A stretch of DNA of 64,000 nucleotides, from contig JAPVLO010000182.1 in the NCBI GenBank assembly GCA_027257055.1, positions 5,270,001 to 5,334,000 of the forward strand, given 5' to 3'. This DNA comes from Cephalopachus bancanus. Its lineage: Eukaryota; Chordata; Mammalia; Primates; Tarsiidae. A model generated the notes under the pieces. The model was not told where the DNA came from. It saw nothing but the letters and a program-made list of their open reading frames with translations, and did no database searches. A program made the translations under genes and the position numbers. The stretch's first letter is position 1; each line of letters begins with the position of its first letter. This document shows positions 10,440 through 20,735 of this stretch, piece after piece.

Positions 10440-11700
10440 AATTTGTGCATTTAAGTGGTGTCAAGCCACAGGAGCCTGGAGTCTTAACACATTAATGAAA
10501 GCCTCAGCCCCAAACTCATTTACACGGAAATTAATTGCTGTTCCAACCAGACCCACAGAAGCAAGGGGTAGCAGGCAAGCAGCATGTTTTTCGAAACCGA
10601 AGGACTTGGAGACTGCTGCGGGGATTGTGGTTTTTCCAGGAATGGGATGGATTGAAATGGCTTTTTTTAAAAAGAGAGAAAGAAAGGAAAACATTTCCCA
10701 CCCTCCTTTGCAGCTCCCACATGCCAAGCAAACACGCAAAGTAACGAAGGAAGGGTGACTTTTCTGCCACTAGAAGACTTTTCTAGCTCCCTCCCTGAAG
10801 CATCACCTCAGTCTGGGCCCTCGGTACCCAGCCCTCCCCCTCAAGACCGCACCATCTGGGCGACGCTTCAGAATTACACTCGGGGAGTGTTTGCGTGCTG
10901 CATTTGTGAGGTGGAGACTGAGCCACATGGAAGGCACATGCAGGAAATGCACTGCAATAATCTTCTGTTTATAACTCTGGGAGAAGGATGGCAGAGTCGG
11001 GGATGGGACTGATCAGGTTCCAAATCTATTTCCTGGAGTCAGATTTAAAAGAGACATGTTAAGGGCGAAATCTCTAACGAGGTGGGTACGTCGCAACAAA
11101 CTGCAAGTTTACGTCTATTGGTGTTTGGGCAGATTTTTTAAACCTGTTGCTTTCTCGCATGTACCAGCTCATCCCCGCCAAAGCTTACAGAACTCTGAAA
11201 ACTGCTTCCTGTAATGGATTCTTATCAAATTCAGAAAATCTTATTTTCTAAGGGTTCATTTGCAGGACAACAGCCCCCTTCTGCTGTAATGCCTTTGTCA
11301 TGTTTTACTGTTGTTGAGATTTTAAGCATTGCCATCTGAAAAGCTTGTCTATTTACATGACGTTAACCATCCATCCAATCATAGTCCAGTTTCTAAATTC
11401 CTCTCTGAGACAAACCAAAGTTGAGACTGGGTCTGTTCCCATTCCCCAGCATAACCATCCAAGGAGACTTTTTTTCAGGCCTGAGAAGTGTTGTCAAAGC
11501 CTCGTGTCTGAGCTGGCCACTCCCCTCTGAGTCATGGCTCCTTATTGTCTCTCTCGATTAGGATGTGAGATCACACAGCTCTTGCTGGGAAGCAGATTTC
11601 ACGGGCGCCCCGGCATAGCCTTTAAATAGTCACATGTCTCAAGTAGGAAAGATGTGAGGGAATACAGGGAAGCAGGTGAGCTGGACACCTAACTGTCAGG
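10440..11700. other. Single-copy noncoding DNA, candidate conserved element
   Basis: No recognised repeat interrupts this 1.26-kb block, unusual for this window. ORFs of 60-92 aa occur on both strands without domains. A TGAGTCA (AP-1-type) heptamer lies near 11527-11533. The low repeat content is compatible with a constrained noncoding element, but only alignment could show that. Confidence 0.4.
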
Positions 11701-11704
11701 GTGA

Positions 11705-11850
11705 CTAAGAGAGATTCCTACCCTCTGCAAAGCACTTTACAGTTTGCAGAATGATTCTGCACACGTCACCTTTAACCCCAATCACCCAATGAGATTGGAA
11801 TTTAACCTTCTTTTTAGAATAAGGAAGTTGAGGTTTAGTTGTGGACACAT
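11705..11850 (-). mobile_element. Possible MIR fragment, antisense
   Basis: The text 'tgcaaagcactttacagtttgc' and 'aaccccaatcacccaatgag ... aataaggaagttgagg' resembles antisense MIR ('aagcgctttacatg ... cccattttacagatgaggaaactgagg'), strongly diverged. Confidence 0.4.
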
Positions 11851-12058
11851 AGAATTCATGGTGGGGCCAGGAACTGGAGAAACTCTTCAGATAGGACACT
11901 CAGCCAGGCTCTGTCCGTGTGTCATCCCTTGTAGACAGCAGCAAATGATTCCAGACGACAGAGATGTTTTCATTTAACTTAATCAAACTTTGAATACATA
12001 AGATATGATTAATCACAAATTAACATGCCTCTTTTTCGTAACATATTTCCAAGCCCCT

Positions 12059-12356
12059 TCCTTCGTGGCCTTTTTTTTTTTTTTGAGTTGGAGTCTCACT
12101 CTGTCGCCCAGACTGAAGTGCAGTGGCCGCTCCCGGCCACCGCAGCCTCGACCTGCTGGGCTCCGGCGATCCTTCCGCCTCAGCCTTCCGAGGAGCCGGA
12201 ATTGCAGGCGCGCGCTACCATGCCCGGCTGATTTTTTGATTTATTGTAGAGATGAGGTCTCGCTGCCCAGGCAGGTCTCGAACCCGCGGGCTCAGGCAAT
12301 CCACTCATCTCAGCCTCCCAAAAGCGCGGGATTACAGGCTGAGCCACCGAGCCCGG
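12059..12356 (-). mobile_element. Young Alu (5-bp-deletion subfamily), antisense; downstream member of a tandem pair
   Basis: A T tract at 12071-12084 is followed by the antisense Alu body, ending in gagcccgg at about 12356. It carries gaggtctcgctgcccaggc, i.e. it lacks 5 bp (acttg on the sense strand) present in its neighbour, and has 'ggaattgcagg'-type text where the neighbour has 'ggaactacagg'. The left TSD tccttcgtggcctttt lies at 12059-12074. Its partner TSD is not beside this Alu but beyond the next one. Confidence 0.9.
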
Positions 12357-12674
12357 TTTTTTTTTTTTTTTTTTTTTTATGAGTTGGAGTCTCACTCTGT
12401 TGCCCAGGCTGGAAGGCAGTGGCCACTCCCGGCCACCGCAACCTCAACCTGCTGGGCTCCAGCGATCCTTCCGCCTCAGCCTTCCAAGTAGCTGGAACTA
12501 CAGGCACGCGCTACCACGCCCGGCTAATTTTTTGATTTATTGTAGAGATGAGGTCTCACCAAGTTACCCAAGCGGGTCTCGAACCAGCGGGCTCAGGCAA
12601 TCCACTCACCTCAGCCTCCCAAAGGTGCGGGATTACAGGCTGAGCCACCGAGCCCGACTCCTTCGTGGCCTTTT
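12357..12674 (-). mobile_element. Young Alu (no deletion), antisense; upstream member of the tandem pair
   Basis: A 22-nt T tract (about 12357-12379) directly follows the 5' end of the preceding Alu. The body reads to gagcccga at 12657. It retains the caagttacccaagcg segment. The right TSD tccttcgtggcctttt at 12659-12674 is identical to the copy at 12059-12074, exactly 600 bp away. The two Alus are thus head-to-tail between one pair of TSDs. Confidence 0.9.
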
Positions 12675-12965
12675 GATGGTACTTAAGTGAAACTATTTTA
12701 ATGTCCATCCCAAATGAATATAATGAGAGGAAGAAGTAAAATTTCAACCAAATATTTATTGAGGGCCTACTATGTGAGAAAAAAATAATTGGTGTCTACT
12801 CTCAAGAAGTTTCTACTGTTTGAGCAGAAAAGCTATATGTTGCTAAGGGTTCGATATCAACAGAGGGTCACAAAACAAGATTTGTCACAATTGTCATGCG
12901 CTGCATCTGGGCTGGAGGAGGACCATGGGGGGGTTTGTAGAGAAGGAGGGGACAGGAGCAAGCCC

Positions 12966-13113
12966 TGGGCAGTGACTCTCAACCTTTCCTGAAGACGAGA
13001 GTCACCAGGTTCACTCCCTACAAATAGATTCCCAGACTCTGATCCAGGCCTTCTGAATCAGAAGAAAGGCCTCGTACACTGCATATTTAACCTGTGCACC
13101 AGGTGATCCTTAG
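12966..13113. mobile_element. MER5-type hAT-Charlie MITE fragment
   Basis: 'cagtgactctcaacctttcctg' at the left and 'gattcccagactctgatccaggccttctgaatcag ... gcaccaggtgatcc' in the interior follow the MER5/MER20-like order. The copy is old and diverged. Just upstream (about 12745-12830) lies another 'tttattgagggcctactatgtg' ancient-repeat stretch. Confidence 0.55.
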
Positions 13114-13115
13114 CT

Positions 13116-13736
13116 TAGGAAGCCCGGGAAACAGTGGGCAGCGTGAGTAAGCACCAGGGGCTGAGACATTTCTGCTGCTAGAGGGGGAGGAGAGGGGAGA
13201 GAGATCAAGAGAGGTGCAACCAAATTCAGACAAATCCCAAAGAAAACTTAATCCCCAAATAAGAGCAGGGCCATCAAGAAGTCAGCAAGCTGCAGGACAG
13301 GTAAAGGGAGGGAAGGCTCCAGGGAAGAGAATGCAGGCTCCCTCCCGCCACTGAGACAGAGAGGGGATGTGAGCAGCTAACTTCAGAGCTTCACCTGCTG
13401 GGTGAGGTGGAACCCACTTCTGCCTGAGAGCTGGTCCTGAGAACCACGGCCTTGTCCTCTCATTTTCAGGTGGGGGTCCAGGGGACAGCAGGATGACCCA
13501 AGTGCTAAATTAATACACATTTTTGCTCAATACCTAAATTCCTTTTTCTCTTTGAAACACTCGCATCTGTGACTGATTCCGAAGAGACGTCGGGGAAATG
13601 TGTCCCAAAGGAAGCCTCAGTGGCTACAGTGAAGGTGGAAAGGCCCTCAGTCTGGGGAAATCGGGGTTAAATACAAGAACCTCACAATGCAAAATCATTG
13701 CTTCTTCATTTAAACAACAATAATACATAATATACA
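13116..13736. other. Noncoding DNA, no recognised feature
   Basis: Purine-rich, mixed-composition sequence with no gene, RNA or repeat that I could support. The last 40 bp before the mariner are AT-rich. Confidence 0.5.
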
Positions 13737-14356
13737 TACTAGGTCTGACAATTCAGTCCAAGAATTTGCCACCATGCGCTTATGTTGGCAGCACTGCACA
13801 AACCACTCGGGAAGGTTTTTATAACCCTGAGATATCAGTGTCTCACAGTTGTGTTCGTGTCAACGTGTGGCTATGTCTTGCCGAGTGGCGTTCATTATTG
13901 TGGTTGCATGATTTTGTGTGCCGTCACGAGAATATCAGAGCGTGAATTAGAGCAATGAACAAACATTAAATTTCTTGTTAAACTTGGCAAGAGTAGAGGT
14001 GAAATCGGGGACATGTTAGTCCAAGTTTATGAGGACAATGCCATGAAGAAAACAGCAGGGCACAAATGAATTAAGGGGAGAGAAAAGGTCACTGATGAAG
14101 AGAGGTCAGGACGGCCAGTAACTGACAAAAACATCGCACACATTTTTCGAATTGTGCATCAAAATCCTCAGCTGACTGTGAGCAGCACAGCAGACCAAAT
14201 AAGCATCAATAGAGAAACAGGAAAATCTTAACTGAAAATCTTGGCATGAGAAAAGTGTGGGTAAAGAGGGTCCTAAAGGAGCTCTTGCATCACAGTAATG
14301 CACCAGCTCACACAGCTTGGTCTGGGAGGGAGTTTTTAGCCAGCAAACAACGATTG

Positions 14357-14607
14357 GGCCGGGCTCGGTGGCTCAGCCTGTAATCCTGTGCCTTTGGGAG
14401 GCTGAGGTGAGTGGATTGCCTGAGACCCGCCTGGGCAACTTGGCGAGACCTCATCTCTACCATAAATCAAAATAAGCCGGGCGTGGTAGCGCGCGCCTGT
14501 AGTTCCGGCTCCTCCAAAGGCTGAGGCGGAAGGATCGCCGGAGCCCAGCAGGTCGAGGCCGCGGTGGCCGGGAGCGGCAGAGTGAGACTCCAACTCAAAA
14601 AAAAAGA
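14357..14607 (+). mobile_element. Young Alu with internal deletions, inserted in the mariner
   Basis: It begins gccgggctcggtggctcagc and ends with a short A tail. Two internal losses are visible: the box-B segment cccgcgggttcg is missing, so the Pol III B box is gone, and the ccgctgcactccagtctgggcga segment near the 3' end is missing. It is otherwise close to the window's young consensus without the 5-bp deletion. Confidence 0.85.
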
Positions 14608-14735
14608 AAGTCTCAGTTATATTTTAAAATATTTATTTTATTAATTTTACCTGAGTGTAATATTATCCAAGTATATCTTTAGTTTGAGGATAACTTTTTT
14701 GGTGACCATGTGTAGTTATATAAAGGTTGAATTCG

Positions 14736-15036
14736 AGCCGGGCTCGGTGGCTCAGCCTATAATCCCGCACCTTTGGGAGGCTGAGGTGAGTGGATTGCCT
14801 GAGCCCGCGGGTTCGTGACCCGCCTGGGCAGCGAGACCTCATCTCTACCATAAATCAAAAAATCAGCCAGGCGTGGTAGCACACGCCTGTAATTCCGGCT
14901 CCTCGGAAGGCTGAGGCGGAAGGATCGCCAGAGCCCAGCAGGTCGAGGCTGCGGTGGCCGGTGGCCGGGAGCGGCCGCTGCACTCCAGTCTGGGCGACGG
15001 AGTGAGACTCCAACTCAAAAAAACAAAAACAAAAAG
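14736..15036 (+). mobile_element. Young Alu (5-bp-deletion subfamily), inserted in the mariner block
   Basis: A complete dimer begins gccgggctcgg and contains ctgggcagcgagacctc (5-bp deletion) and tgtaattccggc. Its tail is A-rich with C interruptions. The 138 bp between this and the preceding Alu is AT-rich and not recognisably mariner. Mariner coding sequence resumes at about 15037. Confidence 0.9.
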
Positions 15037-15474
15037 CAACTACTGGAACACCCTCCCTACTCTCCTCTAGTGATCTTGCCTCTAGTGACTTTTTCTTTAC
15101 CTGAAGATAAAGAAAATATTGAAAGAAAGACATTTTGGCGACATTCAGGACATCAAGGGTAATATGACAAAGGCTCTGATGGTCATTCCAGAAAAAGAGC
15201 TCCAAAACTGCCTTGATGGGTGGACTAGGTGCTGATGTTGGTGTATAGCTTCCCAAGGGGAACACTTGGAAGGTGGCCATAGTGATATTCAGCAGTGAGT
15301 TACGTGGCTCTTTTCTAGGTTGAGTTTGTGAACTTGTCAGATCGTTGTATTATATACCTAATTAATACCTAATATATTATATTATTATATTAACATATAC
15401 AAATTACACATTGATGCCTAATATATATAGTACTTAATCTATGCCTAGCACTGTTATGTATATTTTTATATGCT

Positions 15475-15660
15475 TTCACCCATTTAATTCTCTCTACAAC
15501 CCTATGAGGAAGGTTCTATTTCTGCTCCTGCTTTACAGATGGGAAAACTGAGGCACAGAGAGGTTAAAACACCTGCCTAGTGAGTAATTGACAGCCAAGA
15601 TTCGAACCCCAGCAGTCTGGCTCCAGAGCCTGCACACCAAACCACTGTCGTTTACCCCTC
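15475..15660 (-). mobile_element. MIR SINE, antisense, well preserved
   Basis: The order 'cccatttaattctctctacaaccctatgagg', 'tttacagatgggaaaactgaggcacagagagg', 'gattcgaaccccagcagtctggctccagagcc', 'aaaccactgtcg' is antisense MIR, including the tRNA-like B box near its 5' end. Confidence 0.85.
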
Positions 15661-15919
15661 CTGTAAAAATAACTATGTCCAGCCCACACAAAAAGAACAA
15701 GGTGTGTGCATGTGAGTGTGGATCTCAGGGGGAGGAGAGCTAAGCTGTCTCAATTAGGTAAATAGGACAAGAATAGACTCTAAGACAGAAGACGATTCTG
15801 GGCTAGAGAGGGTTAGGAAGTTCTCATGAGAGCGGTCCATCCACCTTATGGAGGGAGCCCAGAAGATCAATACAGATGGAGACTAGGAGAAGGAATGTCA
15901 GGGAGAAACACCTAGCACC

Positions 15920-16750
15920 CAATAGGCTCATTCATTCAATTCAGCAGGTGTCTATTGAGTGTCTGGTGTGTGCCAAATCCATTCCAGCTTCTGTGAGTCA
16001 AGAGACACTTCCTAGGCTGGGTGTGGTGGTTCACACCTGTAATTCAAGCACTTTGGAAGGCTGAGATGGGAGGATCGCTTGAGCCTAGGTGTTCAAGGCC
16101 AGCTGGGCAATGTAGTGAGACATTTCTCTACAGAAAATTTTTTTAAAATCAGCCGGGTGTGGAGGCATGCATGCTACTTGGGAGGCTGAGTCAAGAGGAT
16201 CACTTGAGCCCTGGAGTTGGAGGCTGTGGTGAGCCATGATCATGCCTCAAACAAAAAAAAGAGAGAGAGAGAGACTCTTTCTTGCCTTCATAGAGCTTAC
16301 AGCCTAGTAGAGAAGTTGGGCAAAAAGAAAAAAACCAGAAAAGTGATGGGTGGGTGAAGGGAAGAGCTGAGGGGGTGACGACTGGGTGACCAGAAGGCCT
16401 GTGTGCGGAGGGAACGCCTCGGTGAGACAGAAAGAGCCAGTGGATAAGAGAACAGGAAAAGCAGGGAGACTGGACTACACTGAACAGGGAAGAGGTGGCA
16501 GAGGGCCAGCCAGAACCAGGCGGGACTGGTCACAGTGGCCCCTGGAGGCCACCAGAAGGAGTTTGGATTTCATTCTAAGGGCAGTGGAGAGACACTGAAG
16601 GATTTTTAGCAGGAAAAAGCCCGATTTATGCCTTAAGAAAAGATCTCTGTCTGTGTGAGAACAGCTCAGCTCACAGGGATGTAGTTAGGAAGGTGCTGCC
16701 ATCGTCCAGGCAAGAGAGGACGGTGGCCATGAGGCAGCGAGCAGGGGGAC
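15920..16750 (+). repeat. Ancient mammalian repeat split by an older Alu
   Basis: It begins 'tcattcattcaattcagcaggtgtctattgagtgtctggtgtgtgcc' and, after the Alu, resumes 'ttgccttcatagagcttacagcctagtagag'. Later text 'ggagtttggatttcattctaagggcagtggagagacactgaagg' and 'gtccaggcaagagagg' matches the same family at other loci. Family name not known to me. Confidence 0.5.
16014..16258 (+). mobile_element. Old Alu (AluJ-like), partly deleted
   Basis: It reads ggctgggtgtggtggttcac ... and loses part of the right arm before an A/GA-rich tail (gagagagagaga). Divergence is much higher than in the young copies. Confidence 0.8.
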
Positions 16751-16813
16751 ATACAATCAACAGGTGCCCACAGCTTTGTCTCCACGCCCAACGGAGAACA
16801 CGTTTCACAGACA

Positions 16814-17127
16814 ACAATGGGGTTTAAGCCGGGCTCCGTGGCTCAGCCTGTAATCCCGCGCCTTGGGAGGCTGAGGTGAGTGGATTGCCTGAGCCCGCGG
16901 GTTCGAGACCCGCCTGGGCAACTTGGCGAGACCTCATCTCTACAATAAATCAAAAAATTAGCCAGGTGTGGTAGCGCGCGCCTGTAGCTCTGGCTACTGG
17001 GAAGGCTGAGGCGGAAGGATCGCCAGAGCCCGGCAGGTGGAGGATGCGGTGGCCAGGAGCGACCACTGCACTCCAGTCTGGGCGACAGAGTGAGACTCCA
17101 ACTCAAAAAAAAAAACAATGGGGTTTA
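16814..17127 (+). mobile_element. Young Alu with 13-bp TSD
   Basis: TSD acaatggggttta lies at 16814-16826 and 17115-17127. The body begins gccgggctccgtggctcagc, keeps the cccgcgggttcgagacccgc box B and caacttggcgag (no deletion), and ends gagactccaactc plus A11. Confidence 0.95.
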
Positions 17128-17829
17128 GACCTCAGGCGGACGACTTGTTTGCCAAGCGTGAATCCAAAGGAAGAGAGCGAGAAAGGCCACGCACCCCCCA
17201 CCCCCAGCCTGTACCAGCGGGAAGGACAGACAGGCACAAAGACATGCTCTGTCTTCCTGGAAGAGGCGGCTGCTGAGCTGCTCTCCAGATACACACAACT
17301 CTGAAGGGCGGATGCGAGAGCCAGATTCTCTTAGGCGCTTCTGAATGAACCCGAGGCTGGGGCAGCGATCCAAGCAAGAACAATACACGTTCTGTGGAGA
17401 GAGGGGCACCGTCCCCACTCGGGGCGCTCGTAGACATCCATGGTGACCGAGGGTGTCTTAGGACCTGGCCTTGTCAGGGAGACCCCAAGCAGCCAACAGG
17501 CTCACCCCGCGGCGGAGAGGCGGTGGCCTCCAGGGGCCACACAGCCCTGTGCACCCCATGGCCCAAGGGGAGAGTACACAGGGCTCGGAGGGGGAGACAG
17601 AGCACAAGTTGGGGAGTCCATGTCCGCGGCTGTGGAATCGTAGCCGGGGACGGAGTCTGTTGGAATTGGAATAAAACTGCCGTTGGACTTGGAATTCGTA
17701 GTATTATATTTCAACTTAATAGATTTTTCCTTTTAAATAAAACCAGTGGAGTCCTAGAAAATTATCCTGCTAGCTTCCTACCTTACCCCTTTGTTTGTTT
17801 GATTTAGTACCTGTTTATTACAGTATTCC
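17128..17829. other. GC-rich single-copy noncoding DNA
   Basis: ORFs up to 137 aa overlap on both strands, with no domain and no clear splice borders. No repeat was recognised. Confidence 0.45.
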
Positions 17830-17975
17830 AGGCCAGGGCTTCTCAGACCTTAACGTGCACACGGATCACCTGGTCATCTGGTTTAGTAGGTCTGGGTGGA
17901 GCCTGAGATGCTGCATTTTATTTTTGTCCTCCTGGCGATGCTGATACCACTGGTCCTTGCACTTTGAGTAGGGAG
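17830..17975. mobile_element. MER5A-like hAT-Charlie MITE
   Basis: The sequence runs 'cagggcttctcagaccttaacgtgcacacggatcacctgg', 'gtttagtaggtctgggtggagcctgagatgctgcattt', 'gatgctgataccactggtcc'. This is the MER5A order with both terminal regions present. Confidence 0.8.
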
Positions 17976-18054
17976 GCTCTGGCCCAATTAGACATTTCTT
18001 TCCCCTGTCCTCTGGTTCATTTCTCACTCCACTTTGACTTTAAAATAAAATGAG

Positions 18055-18190
18055 CTCATTCACTGGGCACCTACTACATACAAGGTGATGGGCTAAGCTT
18101 TGAGAGAGAAACAGAAACGTGTTAAGTCATGATATTGCCTTTAAGGAATGAGGGTCTGGTAAGGAGATAAGAGAGAGACGGGAACTAACA
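18055..18190 (+). repeat. Ancient mammalian repeat fragment
   Basis: The stretch 'cattcactgggcacctactacatacaaggtgatgggctaagc' followed by 'tgcctttaaggaatgagggtctggtaagg' is the same dispersed family as at 15.9 kb. Confidence 0.5.
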
Positions 18191-18194
18191 GGGA

Positions 18195-18425
18195 CTCTGA
18201 GGCCTGCCCTCTGCCAGGCCTCACACTGCACTGGAATTACAGTACATGCATGGCCCCCTGTTGTCACCACCACCACCCTGAAATAGGAGCGGTTCTATCT
18301 TACGGAGAAGGGAAACCAGACTAGGGAAAGGTGAGCAGATTTCTTGAGCTCAAGCAACCACCAAAAAGTTGAGCTTTGGGTCTGTCTGGCTCTAAAGTTC
18401 GAACTCTTTCCTTCAAGCCATACCA
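18195..18425 (-). mobile_element. MIR SINE, antisense, diverged
   Basis: The order 'gaaataggagcggttctatcttacggagaagggaaacc' then 'gggtctgtctggctctaaagttcgaactctttccttcaagcc' follows antisense MIR from the core to the tRNA-like head. Confidence 0.6.
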
Positions 18426-18429
18426 AGGA

Positions 18430-20735
18430 CACAGATTTATGTGTGAACACCCCAACCCCCGGCATTACGTGATACGTGCAAGATGAGAGGTACAAGCAGC
18501 TTGCTGGAGGAGGCCAGGGTTGGGGTGGGAGGTGTTACCCACGCTAGACCCACTACGAAAACATGGAACCATATATGGCATATTTACTAAATTTGACCAG
18601 TTCACCAGAAAACAGCAGCAGTGAAGCCTTCGCGTTAAAACGTATTTCTAAATGCTGCAGAAAAGAGACAGGTTTCCCTGCTCCTTCATAAATTCTCCTT
18701 TTATGGGTTACAATTCCACAGTCCGGGAAGCCACTTGCCCAGCCAAGAGATGTTGGCATTTCTGGCGCGTGGCTCCAGATGCTACAGACATTTTGTCTGC
18801 AAACACCCAGAAAGAGGGCTGCCCATCCTGGAAGCAATCTTCTGTCACATGGCTACCTCGAGCCGAGCAGAGGGCAGAGCCCAGCCTGGAAACCCGGGGT
18901 GTGAGGGCCCTCATTACCCTGCACTGTTTGGCTGAAAACCTGCAGGGACGCACACGCCCTTGCAGCGAGGCTTCCTCCCTTGTGCCATGGCTGTTCAGAA
19001 GCCCTGGCTCCCAACTTGACCCTCCCACTCGGCCACACAGAGGGCTCCCTCCCAGCTCCCGCCAGCCACCGCCTGAAGTGACCACTAACAAGGTGCCCCC
19101 GCGGCAGCGCGTCTGGAATCCAGAAATGACTCCACTTTTTCTGCCACTGAGTCATTGTTATTGGGACGGGGCCGGGAAGACCCGGCCCACGAAAGTGCAC
19201 TGTCTCCGTCTGAGGGCCACTCCCGACACTGCCATACTAGGGGTGGGAGGCGGGGGAACCCACCTCAGGCCCCAGGCTGCCTGGATGGTGGCAAAATGTT
19301 CCATTTCATATTTGGAACAGAAAGCACAAAGAGAACCAAAGCAGTCTGTCATTAAGCACCGCAATACCTGGAAGTCAGGCCCTCCCAGAGACCTGTGAGA
19401 AGGCTTGAGTCACAGTCTCTGTTTACTCGGCACTCAGGCGTGCTTTCTGTTTCTTGGGTGGCACCCAGGACACTGAGGCACATTCATTAGGGAAAGGGTC
19501 CCCATCCACACTCCCGGGCAGCCATCGCTTCCCGAAAGCACAGAGCAACTTTGTCTCCAGACCTGCCACTGTCCCTGATCGCGTTCACTTTGGGGGACAG
19601 AAACCACACCCGGCCACAGATGCACAGGGCAGTTTGTGAGTGAGCGTTCCTGCACGTGCCGTCACCCTCGGCCCCAAGGATGGCCCACAAAGCTATTTTT
19701 GTACAGTCACGCGCACACCCAGACACAGTGGTGACCTGTGTCATTAAGTAGATACCAGAGGGACCCGAAGGCACCAGTGTGTCTTCTGCCCAACACTGGG
19801 GAGAGGGTTTCTGAAACCACTGCAATCCCATTTCTTTCCACCATCTGCTGACTGTCGGGGCAGCGTTCGGTGTCCAAGGATGACACTTTAATACAAATTG
19901 AGCCTCTGCCATAATGAAACGAGCTGGGTTTTAGGGGTGATTTGTTTAAAAGCCACATCATAAATCAGCTGTCAGTTATTCTTTCTTCCAAGCCTGGCAG
20001 GATCACCTTTACACTGAATTAATCGCATCTGAAACTTGACCTCCCAGCCCCAGAGCCTGCTGGAAACAACATGTGCTCAACGACTTCCAGTCGAAGCAGC
20101 AAGAACTTAAATTGTTCCACATTTTTAATAAATGAGCCTGGAACCCATGGGGCGACTCCCATTGACCTGGGCGCTCAACATATTGGTCAAACGAAGAGGA
20201 CAGAGTCAGGTCTGCAATAACCAGATTTGGGAGAACATTTTACTAACATCGGCAGTTCCAAGCCTGGACACACTGATTCATGTTCTTAAGCACAACCAGA
20301 GCGAATCTCAGCCAGAAGAAAAGCCCAGAAACATTACATGAATTGCTAATAACAGCTCGGCTGAGTAGGGGGTGGGGTTGGGGTAAGTGGAAGTGAAAGG
20401 AGGGGGGGAAGGCTTGCAGGACCACCCGCCAGGGAGGGGGAGGGAGTCGAAGCATTCTGCAAGGAGCTGGGTCTCTGGGATTCCTTCCAGCTTCTTGCTT
20501 CTCCGGGGCTAAAAAAAGAAATTTGATTGCTCAGGAAAAAGTAGCTTCAGAGCTGCTTGCGACAGGGCCTGGGAGTTCATGCTGTACGTCAGCCCTGGTG
20601 AGGAGCGCTGGGCACTGTGCTGACCACTGGGACATGATAATGAAGATAAACTCGAGGCTAGCCATTTTTGGTGGGAGACAACGTGAAAATCGATTTTGTT
20701 TCTCAGTACGATCAACAGCTGCCATAGGCCTGTGC
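18430..20735. other. Longest repeat-free stretch of the first third; single-copy noncoding DNA
   Basis: The longest ORF is 248 aa (18652-19398 +), but ORFs of 127, 115 and 141 aa lie opposite or beside it, and I see no domain, signal peptide or splice structure, so it is not called a gene. A TGAGTCA heptamer lies at 19148-19154, next to cattgttattg (SOX-like). The 19950-20110 part looks compositionally even and uninterrupted, as conserved noncoding elements often do. Confidence 0.4.

Larger units (their letters stand above)
13739..15347 (+). pseudogene. Degraded mariner transposon with broken transposase
   Basis: The left end is TA-ctaggtctgac (13737-13749). The right end, reverse complemented, is TA-caacgatctgac (15336-15349). 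These are mariner-type inverted repeats at a TA target. The frame near 13945-14220 reads like a mariner N-terminal HTH region (TNIKFLVKLGKSRGEI, VTDEERSGRPVT, with internal stops). Near 14285-14345 HHSNAPAHTAWSGREFLASKQ matches the HDNAPAH catalytic block. After an Alu block, 15040-15290 continues with LLEHPPYSP and further C-terminal text. About 350 bp between the HTH part and the catalytic block is missing compared with a usual 1.3-kb mariner. Stops and frameshifts show it is dead. It resembles the human Hsmar2-type family, by memory only. Confidence 0.8.

Noticed and set aside
12005..12690. ORFs of 65-125 aa with repeated [15 protein letters not shown] and [12 protein letters not shown] text
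   Set aside because: These are translations of Alu sequence; the same peptide text recurs at every young Alu in the window.
18652..19398. 248-aa plus ORF in single-copy GC-rich DNA
   Set aside because: No recognisable domain, opposite-strand ORFs of 115-127 aa overlap it, no promoter or splice structure. Long ORFs are common at this GC content.
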